A DNA stretch of 64,000 nt. Source: Chryseobacterium cucumeris. GTDB taxonomy: Bacteria; Bacteroidota; Bacteroidia; Flavobacteriales; Weeksellaceae. The DNA lies in contig NZ_LUVZ01000001.1 of the NCBI RefSeq assembly GCF_001593385.1, positions 1,240,001-1,304,000 of the forward strand, read 5' to 3'. Positions 23,970-32,410 of this stretch are shown here, one piece after another; the stretch's first letter is position 1, and every line of letters begins with the position of its first letter. The notes beneath the pieces were generated by a model. It saw nothing but the letters and a program-made list of their open reading frames with translations. It was not told the DNA's origin and did not search any database. The position numbers were made by a program, and so were the translations under genes.

Positions 23970-25232
23970 TTAAATAAGTAAATTCATCAGAGAAGGATCA
24001 TTGTTCAGATAGTTGACAAAGAAATCATATTGTTTCATTTTATCAATTAAAGGAATGAAATCTTTGTTTTGCTTCAGAGCAATTCCTACGACTGCTATTC
24101 CCTTTTCTTTTGAATTTTTCTGGGTGTATTCAAAATAAGTGATGTCATCATCAGGTCCCAGTACATCCATTACAAAGGTTTTCAATGCTCCGGGACGCTG
24201 TGGAAATCTGACCAGAAAATAATGCTTAAGTCCTGCATGAAGCAATGCTTTTTCCTTGATTTCTTCCATACGGGTAATATCATTATTGCTCCCGCTGATA
24301 ATACACACTACGTTTTTACCTTTTATTTCTTCTCTATATTTTTCCAATACTGCTACTGAAAGTGCTCCCGCCGGTTCTACCACGATAGCATCTTTGTTGT
24401 ACAGTGACAATATGGTTTCACAGACAAGTCCCTCATCTACTGTAGCCATATCATATAGTACATCTTTACAACGTTCAAAAGTGAGATCTCCCACTTGCTG
24501 TACGGCTGCACCGTCTACAAAACGGCTTATTTTTTCGAGAAGAACGGGTTTACCTTTTTCAAGGGCTTTTTTCATGCTTGCTGCTGCGGATGGTTCTACA
24601 CCTATAATCTTTGTTTGCGGAGACAACTGCTGAAATACAGTACAGACTCCTGCTGCCAATCCCCCGCCGCCTATCGGAACAAAAAGATAATCAACCACAC
24701 CTTCTGTCTGTTCCAGAATCTCCAGTGCTGTTGTTGCCTGTCCTTCAATAATTGCCGGATCATCAAAAGGATGGATAAATACGCTGTTATGGTCTTTACA
24801 AAACCTCATCGCAGCATCTTTAGATTCATCGAATGTGTCTCCAAATAAAACAACATCAATGTATTCTCCACCGAACATCTTCACTTGTTCAAGCTTTTGT
24901 CCGGGAGTTGGCAAAGGCATGAAAATCGTTCCTTTAACCTTCATGGTCTGACATGCAAAAGCAACGCCCTGGGCATGATTTCCGGCGCTGGCACAAACAA
25001 CACCTTTTGAAAGTTCTTCCTCAGACATGGTGGCCATCTTATTATAGGCTCCTCTTATTTTATAGGATCTAACCCTTTGAAGATCTTCTCTTTTAAAACA
25101 AATATTAGACTCATAAATAGCTGACAGATTATTATTCACAGCTAAAGGTGTTTTTACCACTACATCTTTTAATCGTTCCTCCGCTTTATAGACATTTTCT
25201 AGAACGGAGGAACTTACTTCCTCTTTCATCAT
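23970..25232 (-). CDS. ilvA: Threonine ammonia-lyase (threonine dehydratase)
   Basis: IlvA converts L-threonine to 2-oxobutanoate, the first step of isoleucine synthesis, using PLP. The 420-residue protein has the PLP lysine in RSYKIRGAYNKM, the phosphate-binding glycine loop in FVPIGGGGLAAGV, and CASAGNHAQGVA. The C-terminal ~85 residues form a single ACT-like regulatory domain (RFPQRPGALKTFVMDVLGPDDDITYFEYTQKN), shorter than the two-domain E. coli enzyme. The gene is the last of the ilvE-D-B-N-C-A operon, starting 11 bp after ilvC. No clear terminator follows directly; a repeat element occupies the next region. Confidence 0.96.
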   Translation of the reverse strand: MMKEEVSSSVLENVYKAEERLKDVVVKTPLAVNNNLSAIYESNICFKREDLQRVRSYKIRGAYNKMATMSEEELSKGVVCASAGNHAQGVAFACQTMKVKGTIFMPLPTPGQKLEQVKMFGGEYIDVVLFGDTFDESKDAAMRFCKDHNSVFIHPFDDPAIIEGQATTALEILEQTEGVVDYLFVPIGGGGLAAGVCTVFQQLSPQTKIIGVEPSAAASMKKALEKGKPVLLEKISRFVDGAAVQQVGDLTFERCKDVLYDMATVDEGLVCETILSLYNKDAIVVEPAGALSVAVLEKYREEIKGKNVVCIISGSNNDITRMEEIKEKALLHAGLKHYFLVRFPQRPGALKTFVMDVLGPDDDITYFEYTQKNSKEKGIAVVGIALKQNKDFIPLIDKMKQYDFFVNYLNNDPSLMNLLI

Positions 25233-25243
25233 CTGTTTAGTAA

Positions 25244-26290
25244 TTAATTGTTTTCGGGTCTCAGGCTTCGTACCGTCTTACCTGCTTTCCACATTTCGCT
25301 TTCTCTCAGTTCTGTAAGTTCGGCTTCCAATTTTTCACGATAATCCGGTTTGCTGTTGCTGTCTATGGAACGTTGAGCTTCATTTCCTTTGGCTACATTA
25401 TCATACAGCTCTTCAAACAAAGGTGAAGTAGCATCTCTGAAACGTTTCCACCAGTCCAAAGCTCCTCTCTGAGCGGTTGTACTGCAGTTGGCATACATCC
25501 AGTCCATTCCGTTTTCTGCTACCAATGGCATCAATGACTGAGTCAGTTCTTCTACGGTTTCATTAAATGCTTCAGAAGGGCTGTGCCCATTTTTTCTCAA
25601 TACATCATACTGAGCAGCAAATATTCCCTGTACGGCTCCCATCAGCGTTCCGCGTTCTCCGGCTAGATCACTGTAAACTTCTTTTTTAAAGTCGGTTTCA
25701 AAAAGATATCCGCTTCCTATCGCAATTCCCAATGCTGTTACTCTTTCTCTGGCTTTTCCTGTAGCATCCTGATAAACGGCAAAACTGCTGTTTAAACCTC
25801 TGTCCTGCAGAAACATTCTTCTCAATGAAGTTCCTGAACCTTTAGGAGCTACCAGAAATACATCTACATCGGCTGGAGGAACAATTCCAGTACGCTCGCT
25901 GAATGTGATTCCGAAACCATGAGAGAAATACAATGCTTTTCCTGGGGTAAGATGCTGTTTTACTTTCGGCCAGTATTCTATCTGTGCGGCATCACTCAAA
26001 AGATAGCAGATAACAGTTCCTTTTTCCAGTGCTTCTTCGATTTCAAATAAAGTTTCTCCCGGTACAAATCCGTCTGCGACTGCTTTATCCCAAGATTTGG
26101 AGTTTTTTCTCTGTCCTACAATCACATTAATTCCGTTATCTTTTTGGTTTAAAGCCTGTCCAGGTCCCTGTACTCCATAACCAATCACTGCTACGACTTC
26201 ATTTTTTAATACTTCCTGAGCTTTTTCCAACGGAAATTCTTCTCTTGTTACTACATTCTCCTCTACTCCTCCAAAATTCAATTTTGCCAT
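25244..26290 (-). CDS. ilvC: Ketol-acid reductoisomerase (class I length)
   Basis: IlvC isomerises and reduces acetolactate and acetohydroxybutyrate with NAD(P)H and Mg2+. The 348-residue protein has the Rossmann segment VAVIGYGVQGPGQALNQKDNG (GYGxQG), the VAPKGSGTSLRR motif, DLAGERGTLMGAVQG with the metal-binding acidic residues, and the C-terminal knotted domain (ETVEELTQSLMPLVAENGMDWMYANCSTTAQRGALDWW). Its size is that of class I enzymes, a little longer than average. It lies between ilvN (48 bp upstream) and ilvA (11 bp downstream) and is clearly part of the operon. Confidence 0.96.
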   Translation of the reverse strand: MAKLNFGGVEENVVTREEFPLEKAQEVLKNEVVAVIGYGVQGPGQALNQKDNGINVIVGQRKNSKSWDKAVADGFVPGETLFEIEEALEKGTVICYLLSDAAQIEYWPKVKQHLTPGKALYFSHGFGITFSERTGIVPPADVDVFLVAPKGSGTSLRRMFLQDRGLNSSFAVYQDATGKARERVTALGIAIGSGYLFETDFKKEVYSDLAGERGTLMGAVQGIFAAQYDVLRKNGHSPSEAFNETVEELTQSLMPLVAENGMDWMYANCSTTAQRGALDWWKRFRDATSPLFEELYDNVAKGNEAQRSIDSNSKPDYREKLEAELTELRESEMWKAGKTVRSLRPENN

Positions 26291-26338
26291 TTTTTTTGAT
26301 TTTTATTTATTATTGATTGTGATGTTTAATTTTTACAC

Positions 26339-26620
26339 TTAGCTGGCATATTCTACTGCCGTCAGGTATGGATTTCTGTGGTAATGTACTTCCAGAACGT
26401 CTACCTGTTTTTCCATTTGTCTGCTGATCTTCTGAACAGAATCTTCTGTTTCTCTGATTACGATGACAAACTTTTTTACTTTTTCTATTTCTGAGGGTCC
26501 TACATTGAAGGTCACCATAGAAATTCTTCTTCTTGAAAAAATAGCATTGATGCGGCTGATCAATCCTAAATAATCTTCTGTATACGCTGTAATGGTATAT
26601 TCTTTATGATCTGTTTTCAT
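26339..26620 (-). CDS. ilvN: Acetolactate synthase small (regulatory) subunit, short form
   Basis: The product has 93 residues containing a single ACT domain (EYTITAYTEDYLGLISRINAIFSRRRISMVTFNVGPSE). This corresponds to the N-terminal half of typical IlvN/IlvH proteins (~160-180 residues) and resembles E. coli IlvM in length. The ACT domain normally binds valine and stimulates the catalytic subunit. The gene starts 11 bp after ilvB, consistent with a stoichiometric partner. The C-terminal domain of the longer family members is missing and no frameshift remnant is seen downstream, so this looks like a genuine short form. Confidence 0.9.
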   Translation of the reverse strand: MKTDHKEYTITAYTEDYLGLISRINAIFSRRRISMVTFNVGPSEIEKVKKFVIVIRETEDSVQKISRQMEKQVDVLEVHYHRNPYLTAVEYAS

Positions 26621-26631
26621 CTTTTTTATTT

Positions 26632-28356
26632 TTAAACTTTATTATTTAATACAATTTCCGAAACACTTTTTCCCTGAGGGATCATCGGAAATACATTGTG
26701 TTCTTTTCCTGTCATTACTTCAAGAAGGAAAGATCCTTTGTGATCCAACATTTCACGGAGCGCCCATTTTAAGTCTTCCCTCTCGGATACTTTTTTTCCG
26801 GGAATATTATATCCCTTTGCCACCTGAACAAAATCGGGACTCTGAATATCTACGGAGGAATATCTTTCTTCGTGAAACAATTCCTGCCACTGCCTTACCA
26901 TTCCCAGATAGCAATTATTCAGAATTAAGATCTTCACTTCCGGATGATACTGCATAATGGTTCCCAGTTCCTGAATATTCATCTGAGCTCCTCCGTCTCC
27001 CATCACAGCAATAACAGGACGGTTTGTTTCTGCATAAGAAGCTCCTATCGCAGCGGGAAGACAGAATCCCATGGTTCCCAGCCCACCACTTGTGACATTG
27101 GTTCGGGAATGTTTGAACTGAGAGTATCGGCATGTCGCCATCTGATGCTGTCCTACATCTGTTACAATAATTGCTTCTCCATCTGTGATCTCATTCAACT
27201 CGCGGATAACCTCTCCCATTGTAATCTCACCTTCTTCAGGGTAGAGCTCCCTATGAATCAGATTGATGCTTTCAATTTCATGACATTTTTTAAATCTTTT
27301 ATGCCAGTGATGATGTTCTCTTTTTACGATCTTTTCTGTAAGAAGAGGAAGCGTATGTTTGCAGTTTCCCAGAACGGGAACATCTACTTTTACATTTTTA
27401 TTAATCTCTGCGTTATCAATATCCAGGTGAATAATCTTTGCCTGCTTTGCATATTGATCCAGTCTTCCGGTCACGCGATCATCGAACCTCATTCCGACAG
27501 CAATTAAAACATCACATTCATTGGTTAATATATTCGGGCCATAGTTTCCGTGCATTCCTACCATTCCCACCGCTTGTGGATGATAAGTTGGAATAGCACT
27601 CATTCCCAGAACCGTCCATGCTACCGGAATTCCTGATTTTTCTGCAAACTGTAAGAACTCCTTTTCAGCTTTCCCCAACATAATCCCCTGTCCTGCGATG
27701 ATAAATGGCTTTACAGCATTATTGATCAGCTGTACTGCTTTTTCAATACTATCAAAACATGGATCAGGATCGGGTTTATAGCTTCTCAGTGAAGAACATG
27801 GAGAATATCCTTTATAATCAACAGACTGCAGCTGGGCATTTTTGGTAACATCAATCAGAACAGGACCAGGGCGGCCTGACTTTGCGATGTAGAATGCTTT
27901 TGCCAATACTTCGGGAAGTTCATTAGCATCGGTTACCTGATAATTCCATTTGGTAACCGGACTTGTGACGTTCATCACATCTATTTCCTGAAAGGCATCG
28001 GTACCGAGAAGATGTTCAAAAACCTGTCCTGTAATACAGACCAAAGGGGTATTATCCAATAACGCATCTGCCAATCCTGTTACAAGATTAGTTGCTCCCG
28101 GGCCGCTTGTAGCCAATACAACACCAACTTCTCCTGAGACTCTTGCTAAGCCCTGTGCTGCATGTACTGCTGCCTGCTCATGGCGTACCAATATATGTTT
28201 CAGATTTTCTTTATAATCATAAAGGGCATCATAAATAGGGATAATGGCACCTCCCGGATATCCGAAAACGGTTTTCACCCCTTCCTGAAGAAATGCTTCA
28301 AGAATAATCCGGCTTCCGCTCAATTGTATTTCTGTTGATAGATTCAGATTTTCCAT
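26632..28356 (-). CDS. ilvB: Acetolactate synthase large (catalytic) subunit
   Basis: This thiamine-diphosphate enzyme condenses two pyruvates, or pyruvate and 2-oxobutanoate, in valine/isoleucine synthesis. The 574-residue protein has the catalytic Glu in GYPGGAIIPIYDAL...VRHEQAAVHAAQG, the GVVLATSGPGATNLVTGLADA segment, a central FAD-binding region (MRFDDRVTGRLDQYA), and the C-terminal ThDP motif GDGGAQMNIQELGTIMQY...NNCYLGMVRQWQELF. It sits between ilvD (6 bp) and ilvN (11 bp) on the same strand, in the order D-B-N-C-A. Confidence 0.97.
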   Translation of the reverse strand: MENLNLSTEIQLSGSRIILEAFLQEGVKTVFGYPGGAIIPIYDALYDYKENLKHILVRHEQAAVHAAQGLARVSGEVGVVLATSGPGATNLVTGLADALLDNTPLVCITGQVFEHLLGTDAFQEIDVMNVTSPVTKWNYQVTDANELPEVLAKAFYIAKSGRPGPVLIDVTKNAQLQSVDYKGYSPCSSLRSYKPDPDPCFDSIEKAVQLINNAVKPFIIAGQGIMLGKAEKEFLQFAEKSGIPVAWTVLGMSAIPTYHPQAVGMVGMHGNYGPNILTNECDVLIAVGMRFDDRVTGRLDQYAKQAKIIHLDIDNAEINKNVKVDVPVLGNCKHTLPLLTEKIVKREHHHWHKRFKKCHEIESINLIHRELYPEEGEITMGEVIRELNEITDGEAIIVTDVGQHQMATCRYSQFKHSRTNVTSGGLGTMGFCLPAAIGASYAETNRPVIAVMGDGGAQMNIQELGTIMQYHPEVKILILNNCYLGMVRQWQELFHEERYSSVDIQSPDFVQVAKGYNIPGKKVSEREDLKWALREMLDHKGSFLLEVMTGKEHNVFPMIPQGKSVSEIVLNNKV

Positions 28357-28362
28357 ATTTTT

Positions 28363-30045
28363 TTATTGAGTGATTTCATCTGTTACACAGCCTTCTGCAG
28401 CTGATGATACGGTTAATGCATATTTATAAAGCAATCCTTTCTGTACTTTAAGAGCTGGTTTTTGCCACCCTTTTTTTCTTCTTTCTATTTCTTCTTCTGA
28501 AACTTTGAGCTGTATGGTGTTGTTGACAGCATCAATTTCAATCAGGTCATTATCGTTTACAAAGGCTATCAAACCTCCTTCGTGCGCTTCGGGAGTAATG
28601 TGTCCTACTACAAAACCATGAGTTCCTCCGCTGAATCTTCCATCAGTAATCAAAGCGACACTGCTTCCCAGTCCTGCTCCAATCAGAGCACTGGTGGGTT
28701 TCAGCATTTCCGGCATTCCGGGAGCTCCCTTCGGACCTTCATGACGGATGACAATGACATCGCCATGCTGTACGGTTCCATCCTGAATTCCTCTGATTAG
28801 ATTTTTTTCGCCATCAAATACGCGGGCTTTTCCTACGAAGCGCTCCCCTTCTTTTCCTGTAATTTTGGCTACACTTCCTTTTTCAGCAAGATTTCCGTAT
28901 AATATTCTCAGGTGCCCTGTTTCTTTTACAGGTTCTGATAATGGCTTAATAATCTTTTGAGTATTAAAATCCAGATCGTGAACATCTTCTAAATTTTCAG
29001 CTAATGTTTTTCCGGTTACTGTTAAACAATCACCGTGTAATAATCCCTGGTTCAGAAGGTATTTCATTACTGATGGTATTCCTCCGTGCTCATACAGATC
29101 CTGCATCAGGTATTTCCCGCTTGGTTTTAAATCTGCCAGTACCGGAGTTTTATCGCTCATCTTCTGGAAATCATCCTGAGTAAGCGGTACTCCCACACTT
29201 TTTGCCATGGCTATAAAATGCAGAACGGCATTGGTACTTCCTCCAAGAATAACAATCATTCGCAGCGCATTTTCAAAAGCTTTGCGGGTCATGATATCCG
29301 AAGGTTTAATATCTTTTTCCAATAATATTTTCAGGTATTTTCCTGCTTCAAGACATTCTTCCTGTTTTTCTTTGCTTAAAGCCGGGTTGGAAGAAGAATA
29401 CGGAAGACTCATTCCTAAAGCCTCTATCGCGGAAGCCATTGTATTGGCCGTATACATTCCACCACATGCACCGGCTCCGGGGCAGGAATTTTTTACAACC
29501 CCATCAAAATCTTCTTCAGTAATTTCTCCTGCAATCTTTTTCCCTAAAGCTTCAAAAGCTGAAACGATATTAAGCTGTTCTCCTTTGTAGCATCCCGGAG
29601 CTATGGTTCCTCCGTACACCATGATGGATGGTCTGTTCAGTCTTCCCATTGCGATGATAGTTCCCGGCATATTTTTATCACAGCCTGGCAATGCGATCAA
29701 TCCGTCGTAGTATTGCGCTCCACAGATGGCTTCGATGCTGTCTGCAATTACATCACGGCTTACCAGAGAATAACGCATTCCGTCTGTTCCATTGCTCATT
29801 CCGTCACTTACTCCGATGGTGTTAAAAATCAATCCGGCTAATCCGTGGTTCCATGTTCCTTTTTTTACGACCTGGGCCAGATCATTCAAATGCATATTAC
29901 AAGTGTTCCCGTCATAGCCCATACTGGCAATTCCGACCTGAGCCTTATGCATATCTTCTTCTGTAAATCCTATCCCGTACAACATGGCTTTGGCTGCGGG
30001 TTGTTCGCTATTTTGCGTGAATGTTTTTGAATATTTATTTAACAT
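28363..30045 (-). CDS. ilvD: Dihydroxy-acid dehydratase
   Basis: IlvD dehydrates 2,3-dihydroxy acids to the 2-oxo acid precursors of Ile, Val and Leu, using an Fe-S cluster. The 560-residue protein has the Fe-S cysteines in GCDKNMPG and [16 protein letters not shown], with the third early in [11 protein letters not shown]. The C-terminal barrel has [24 protein letters not shown]. It is separated from ilvE by 180 bp, the largest gap in the operon; a TAGTTTTG box at 30110-30117 may give a second promoter for ilvDBNCA. Confidence 0.97.
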   Translation of the reverse strand: MLNKYSKTFTQNSEQPAAKAMLYGIGFTEEDMHKAQVGIASMGYDGNTCNMHLNDLAQVVKKGTWNHGLAGLIFNTIGVSDGMSNGTDGMRYSLVSRDVIADSIEAICGAQYYDGLIALPGCDKNMPGTIIAMGRLNRPSIMVYGGTIAPGCYKGEQLNIVSAFEALGKKIAGEITEEDFDGVVKNSCPGAGACGGMYTANTMASAIEALGMSLPYSSSNPALSKEKQEECLEAGKYLKILLEKDIKPSDIMTRKAFENALRMIVILGGSTNAVLHFIAMAKSVGVPLTQDDFQKMSDKTPVLADLKPSGKYLMQDLYEHGGIPSVMKYLLNQGLLHGDCLTVTGKTLAENLEDVHDLDFNTQKIIKPLSEPVKETGHLRILYGNLAEKGSVAKITGKEGERFVGKARVFDGEKNLIRGIQDGTVQHGDVIVIRHEGPKGAPGMPEMLKPTSALIGAGLGSSVALITDGRFSGGTHGFVVGHITPEAHEGGLIAFVNDNDLIEIDAVNNTIQLKVSEEEIERRKKGWQKPALKVQKGLLYKYALTVSSAAEGCVTDEITQ

Positions 30046-30109
30046 ACTTTTCCTACATTTTCTATTCTTTTCCTTTTCTTCAAATAGAGTTCTTTACTAA
30101 ATTTTGATC

Positions 30110-30117
30110 CAAAACTA
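30110..30117 (-). promoter_or_regulatory. Possible internal promoter box upstream of ilvD (TAGTTTTG)
   Basis: TAGTTTTG on the minus strand in the 180-bp ilvE-ilvD gap, 64 bp before the ilvD ATG. No TTG lies at the right spacing, so the strength is uncertain. Confidence 0.35.
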
Positions 30118-30225
30118 CATTTTGTAATATTCTTTTCATTTTCATTTTTTCTAAAAACTACAATATTCAATTATTAAGAAAATAGAACCATTCAACTGAT
30201 AATCAAATATTTAAATTCATAATAT

Positions 30226-31098
30226 TTACAATGACAGAACTCTTACTAATTTTAAATATGCCTGTTGTACTCTCCCACTTGCTGTGTTTTCCCAATCTTT
30301 GGTAAAAGGAACATCATCAAGTGAATCAAGGGCAACAATTTCTGCTGCCGTACCACAGAAAAATCCTGCATCTGCACCACGCATTTCCTGTGGTTTAAAA
30401 AAGGTTTCTTTTACAGGAATGTCAAGCTCTTTACAGATCTCCATAACGGTTTGTCTTGTGATTCCCGGAAGGATACTTCCTTTAGCCGGAGTATATAAAA
30501 CCCCGTCTTTTTCATAGAAAACATTGGCACCTGAGCTTTCGGCAACATTTCCGTTTTCATCCAGAACCAGTGCTTCATCATATCCTTTGTCTTTGGCATC
30601 CTGACAGGCCAATATGGAGTTTACATAATGTCCGCCTACTTTGGCTTCCACCTTGAAAGCCTTAGGATTAGGACGTTGAAAAGGGGAAGTCATGATTTTC
30701 ATTTTATCTGCCAGATAGCCGTTATTCCATTCCCAGGCAAGAAGTGACAGATAAGATTTTTGTCCTTTTGAGAGTGACATATTGGGCGAACACGTAACCA
30801 ACGGACGGATATAAGCATCTGTAAATCCATTACGATCCAGAAGTTCATAGGTAAGTTCTGTAAGCTGATTTACGGAATAATCAAAAGGAATATGCATGAG
30901 TTCTGCCGATCTCTTAAGTCTTTCGTAGTGTTCTTTTGCTTTGAAAATTTGAGTTCCATGATCTGTGCTGTAGGATTTGATGCCTTCAAAAACAGAGTAC
31001 CCATAGTGAAGTGATTGGCTGTAGAGATCTGTTCCGGCGTCTTTCGCTTTCATAAATTTTCCGTCAAAGTAGATGGTCGTGTCGTCGTTGTAATACAT
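30226..31098 (-). CDS. ilvE: Branched-chain amino acid aminotransferase
   Basis: IlvE catalyses the last step of Ile, Val and Leu synthesis with PLP. The 290-residue class IV aminotransferase has LHYGYSVFEGIKSY near the N-terminus, a PLP-lysine region in VEAKVGGHYVNSILACQDAKDKGYDEALVLDENG, VAESSGANVF, and LPGITRQTVMEICKELDIPV near the cofactor phosphate site. CGTAAEIVALDSLD completes the active site. It is the first structural gene after a tandem attenuator leader. Expression of the whole operon should depend on read-through of the two terminators upstream. Confidence 0.95.
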   Translation of the reverse strand: MYYNDDTTIYFDGKFMKAKDAGTDLYSQSLHYGYSVFEGIKSYSTDHGTQIFKAKEHYERLKRSAELMHIPFDYSVNQLTELTYELLDRNGFTDAYIRPLVTCSPNMSLSKGQKSYLSLLAWEWNNGYLADKMKIMTSPFQRPNPKAFKVEAKVGGHYVNSILACQDAKDKGYDEALVLDENGNVAESSGANVFYEKDGVLYTPAKGSILPGITRQTVMEICKELDIPVKETFFKPQEMRGADAGFFCGTAAEIVALDSLDDVPFTKDWENTASGRVQQAYLKLVRVLSL

Positions 31099-31130
31099 AT
31101 TATAGAGGTTTAAAAAATTAGTAATGGGAA

Positions 31131-31162
31131 TAAAAAAAGCCCTCTCACAGTGTGAGAGGGCT
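31131..31162 (-). terminator. Attenuator terminator 2 (proximal) of the ilv operon
   Basis: On the minus strand AGCCCTCTCAC and GTGAGAGGGCT form a perfect 11-bp stem followed by seven Ts, 33 bp before the ilvE ATG. CTGTGAGAAGG at 31188-31198, overlapping the stop codon of the proximal leader peptide, can pair with the 5' arm (TCTCACA with TGTGAGA) and so block this hairpin. Confidence 0.9.
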
Positions 31163-31192
31163 CAATATATGTACAGTCATACATGTTCCTTC

Positions 31193-31249
31193 TCACAGCC
31201 GTAAGGGAATAATAATGACGATAATAATTACTGATAATAACTGATACAT
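31193..31249 (-). CDS. ilv leader peptide 2 (proximal), 18 residues
   Basis: The frame reads MYQLLSVIIIVIIIPLRL and stops. Of 18 residues, six are Ile, two Val and four Leu, including the run VIIIVIII. It resembles in composition the IlvL/IvbL leader peptides of enterobacteria. It lies between the two terminators upstream of ilvE, and its stop codon falls inside the segment that can pair with the 5' arm of terminator 2. Ribosome stalling at Ile/Val codons would leave that segment free to form the antiterminator. It has no separate promoter, so it is translated only when terminator 1 is passed. Confidence 0.85.
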   Translation of the reverse strand: MYQLLSVIIIVIIIPLRL

Positions 31250-31270
31250 ACTTTTATACTATAAAAAATT

Positions 31271-31309
31271 AAAAACAAAAAAAACCGTTTCATAGTTTGA
31301 AACGGTTTT
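31271..31309 (-). terminator. Attenuator terminator 1 (distal) of the ilv operon
   Basis: On the minus strand AAACCGTTTCA and TGAAACGGTTT form a perfect 11-bp stem with a 5-base loop, followed by eight Ts. GAAACGG at 31349-31343, within the last codons of leader peptide 1, is identical to the 3' arm core and can pair with the 5' arm CCGTTTC to form an antiterminator. Confidence 0.9.
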
Positions 31310-31334
31310 ATATATAATTTAAATTAAAATCTAT

Positions 31335-31418
31335 TTAAAATGCCGTTTCCTTACTGTTGTTAATGACAACAGCAATAATAGAAATGACAATAATATTTTT
31401 CTGATTCGTAAAATTCAT
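31335..31418 (-). CDS. ilv leader peptide 1 (distal), 27 residues
   Basis: This is an 84-base frame: MNFTNQKN, then residues 9-19 IIVISIIAVVI, then NNSKETAF and a stop. Ten of eleven control-region residues are Ile, Val or Ala, with six Ile and three Val. The GAA ACG G of the KETA codons forms the antiterminator strand for terminator 1. A ribosome stalled in the Ile/Val run leaves it exposed, while a ribosome reaching the stop codon covers it. The start codon is only four bases after a consensus TACATTTG box, so the peptide is probably translated from a leaderless transcript. Confidence 0.88.
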   Translation of the reverse strand: MNFTNQKNIIVISIIAVVINNSKETAF

Positions 31419-31422
31419 ATTG

Positions 31423-31452
31423 CAAATGTATAAACTTTTTAATTACTCACAA
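31423..31452 (-). promoter_or_regulatory. Promoter of the ilv operon (TTG-N19-TACATTTG)
   Basis: On the minus strand TTG (31452-31450) is followed after exactly 19 bases by TACATTTG (31430-31423), a perfect Bacteroidota -33/-7 promoter. It lies just past the folP stop codon and four bases before the ATG of leader peptide 1. Confidence 0.8.
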
Positions 31453-31468
31453 GTTTTTTTTGCACTTT

Positions 31469-32335
31469 TTATTTTTTTCGTAAAAACTGGTTCAGTGTTT
31501 CTTTTGCTTCAGCCACATCATGAACCCTCAAAATTTTAGCTCCCTGTTCCAATAATTTCATGTGCAGTTTCTGTGTTTCCTCATTGATGTCCAGCGGTGA
31601 TTTTCCAAGAGGTTTGTAGATAAACGACTTTCTGGAAATACCTATTAAAAGAGGAAATTGTCCGAATCCCAGATATTCAACTTCATGGATCATTTTCATC
31701 TGATCTTCTACTGTTTTTCCGAAGCCAAAACCAGGATCAAGAATGATATCATTCACTCCTTTTTCTAAAAGTTCTTTTGTTTTTTTAGCAAAATACTGGT
31801 TCACTTCCAGCGTAATATCTTCAAATTTTATTTTATCATGCATGGTTTCATAAGAAGGATTTACATGCATCAGAATGTAAGGCAACCTCGTTTCAGCAGC
31901 TGTATCAAACATTTCTGTATCATACTGACCTCCAGAAATATCATTAATCAGATCAATTCCTTCATTAAATCCAAATTTCACTGTTTCTGCATAAAAAGTA
32001 TCCAGGGAAATCAGGGCTTCCGGAAATTCTTTTTTGATCAGAGAAATCAGATTTCCAATTCTGTTTTTTTCTTCGGAAGCACTTAAAAATTCGGCATTGG
32101 GACGTGTAGACTGAGGGCCAATATCCAGTATTTCTGCTCCATCCTTCAACAGTTTTTCAGCATGCTTTAATGCTGATTTTTCATTATTGAACTTTCCGCC
32201 ATCGGAGAAAGAATCCGGTGTCATATTAAGGATTCCCATGATTTTTGGGGTGTCCAGTTGTACTAAACGACCGTTGCAGTTGATTGAGTATGTTGGAGAG
32301 CTGGAGGGTTGGAGGGCTGGAAGGTTGGAAAGCAT
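31469..32335 (-). CDS. folP: Dihydropteroate synthase with repeat-derived N-terminus
   Basis: FolP joins 4-aminobenzoate to the pterin pyrophosphate in folate synthesis. The 288-residue TIM-barrel protein has MGILNMTPDSFSDGGKF, ILDIGPQSTRPNA, INDISGGQYD, ILDPGFGFGKT and GISRKSFI, all family motifs. Homology starts near residue 18 (SINCNGRLVQLDTPK). The first ~16 residues (LSNLPALQPSSSPTY) are encoded by CTTCCA/CCTCCA repeats like those in the intergenic region at 32446-32474. No other start codon lies between them and the core, so the repeat appears to have supplied the N-terminus. The gene has no obvious terminator and runs into the ilv promoter. Confidence 0.95.
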   Translation of the reverse strand: MLSNLPALQPSSSPTYSINCNGRLVQLDTPKIMGILNMTPDSFSDGGKFNNEKSALKHAEKLLKDGAEILDIGPQSTRPNAEFLSASEEKNRIGNLISLIKKEFPEALISLDTFYAETVKFGFNEGIDLINDISGGQYDTEMFDTAAETRLPYILMHVNPSYETMHDKIKFEDITLEVNQYFAKKTKELLEKGVNDIILDPGFGFGKTVEDQMKMIHEVEYLGFGQFPLLIGISRKSFIYKPLGKSPLDINEETQKLHMKLLEQGAKILRVHDVAEAKETLNQFLRKK

Positions 32336-32402
32336 GAGTTTAGTATTGAGAGATGATGATTTATAAATGATAATTGATAATTGATGAATGATTTCTGTGC
32401 TG

Positions 32403-32410
32403 CAAAATTA
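32403..32410 (-). promoter_or_regulatory. -7 box of folP (TAATTTTG)
   Basis: TAATTTTG on the minus strand 67 bp upstream of the folP ATG. The sequence between it and the ATG is largely repeat-derived. Confidence 0.45.

Noticed and set aside
26944..27507. 187-codon open frame antisense to ilvB
   Set aside because: It is a shadow of the strongly conserved ilvB frame, with no family resemblance or promoter.
30080..30145. Small minus-strand frame of 21 codons in the ilvE-ilvD gap, with a few Val/Leu codons
   Set aside because: It lacks a run of control codons and is not followed by a terminator hairpin, so it does not qualify as a third attenuator leader.
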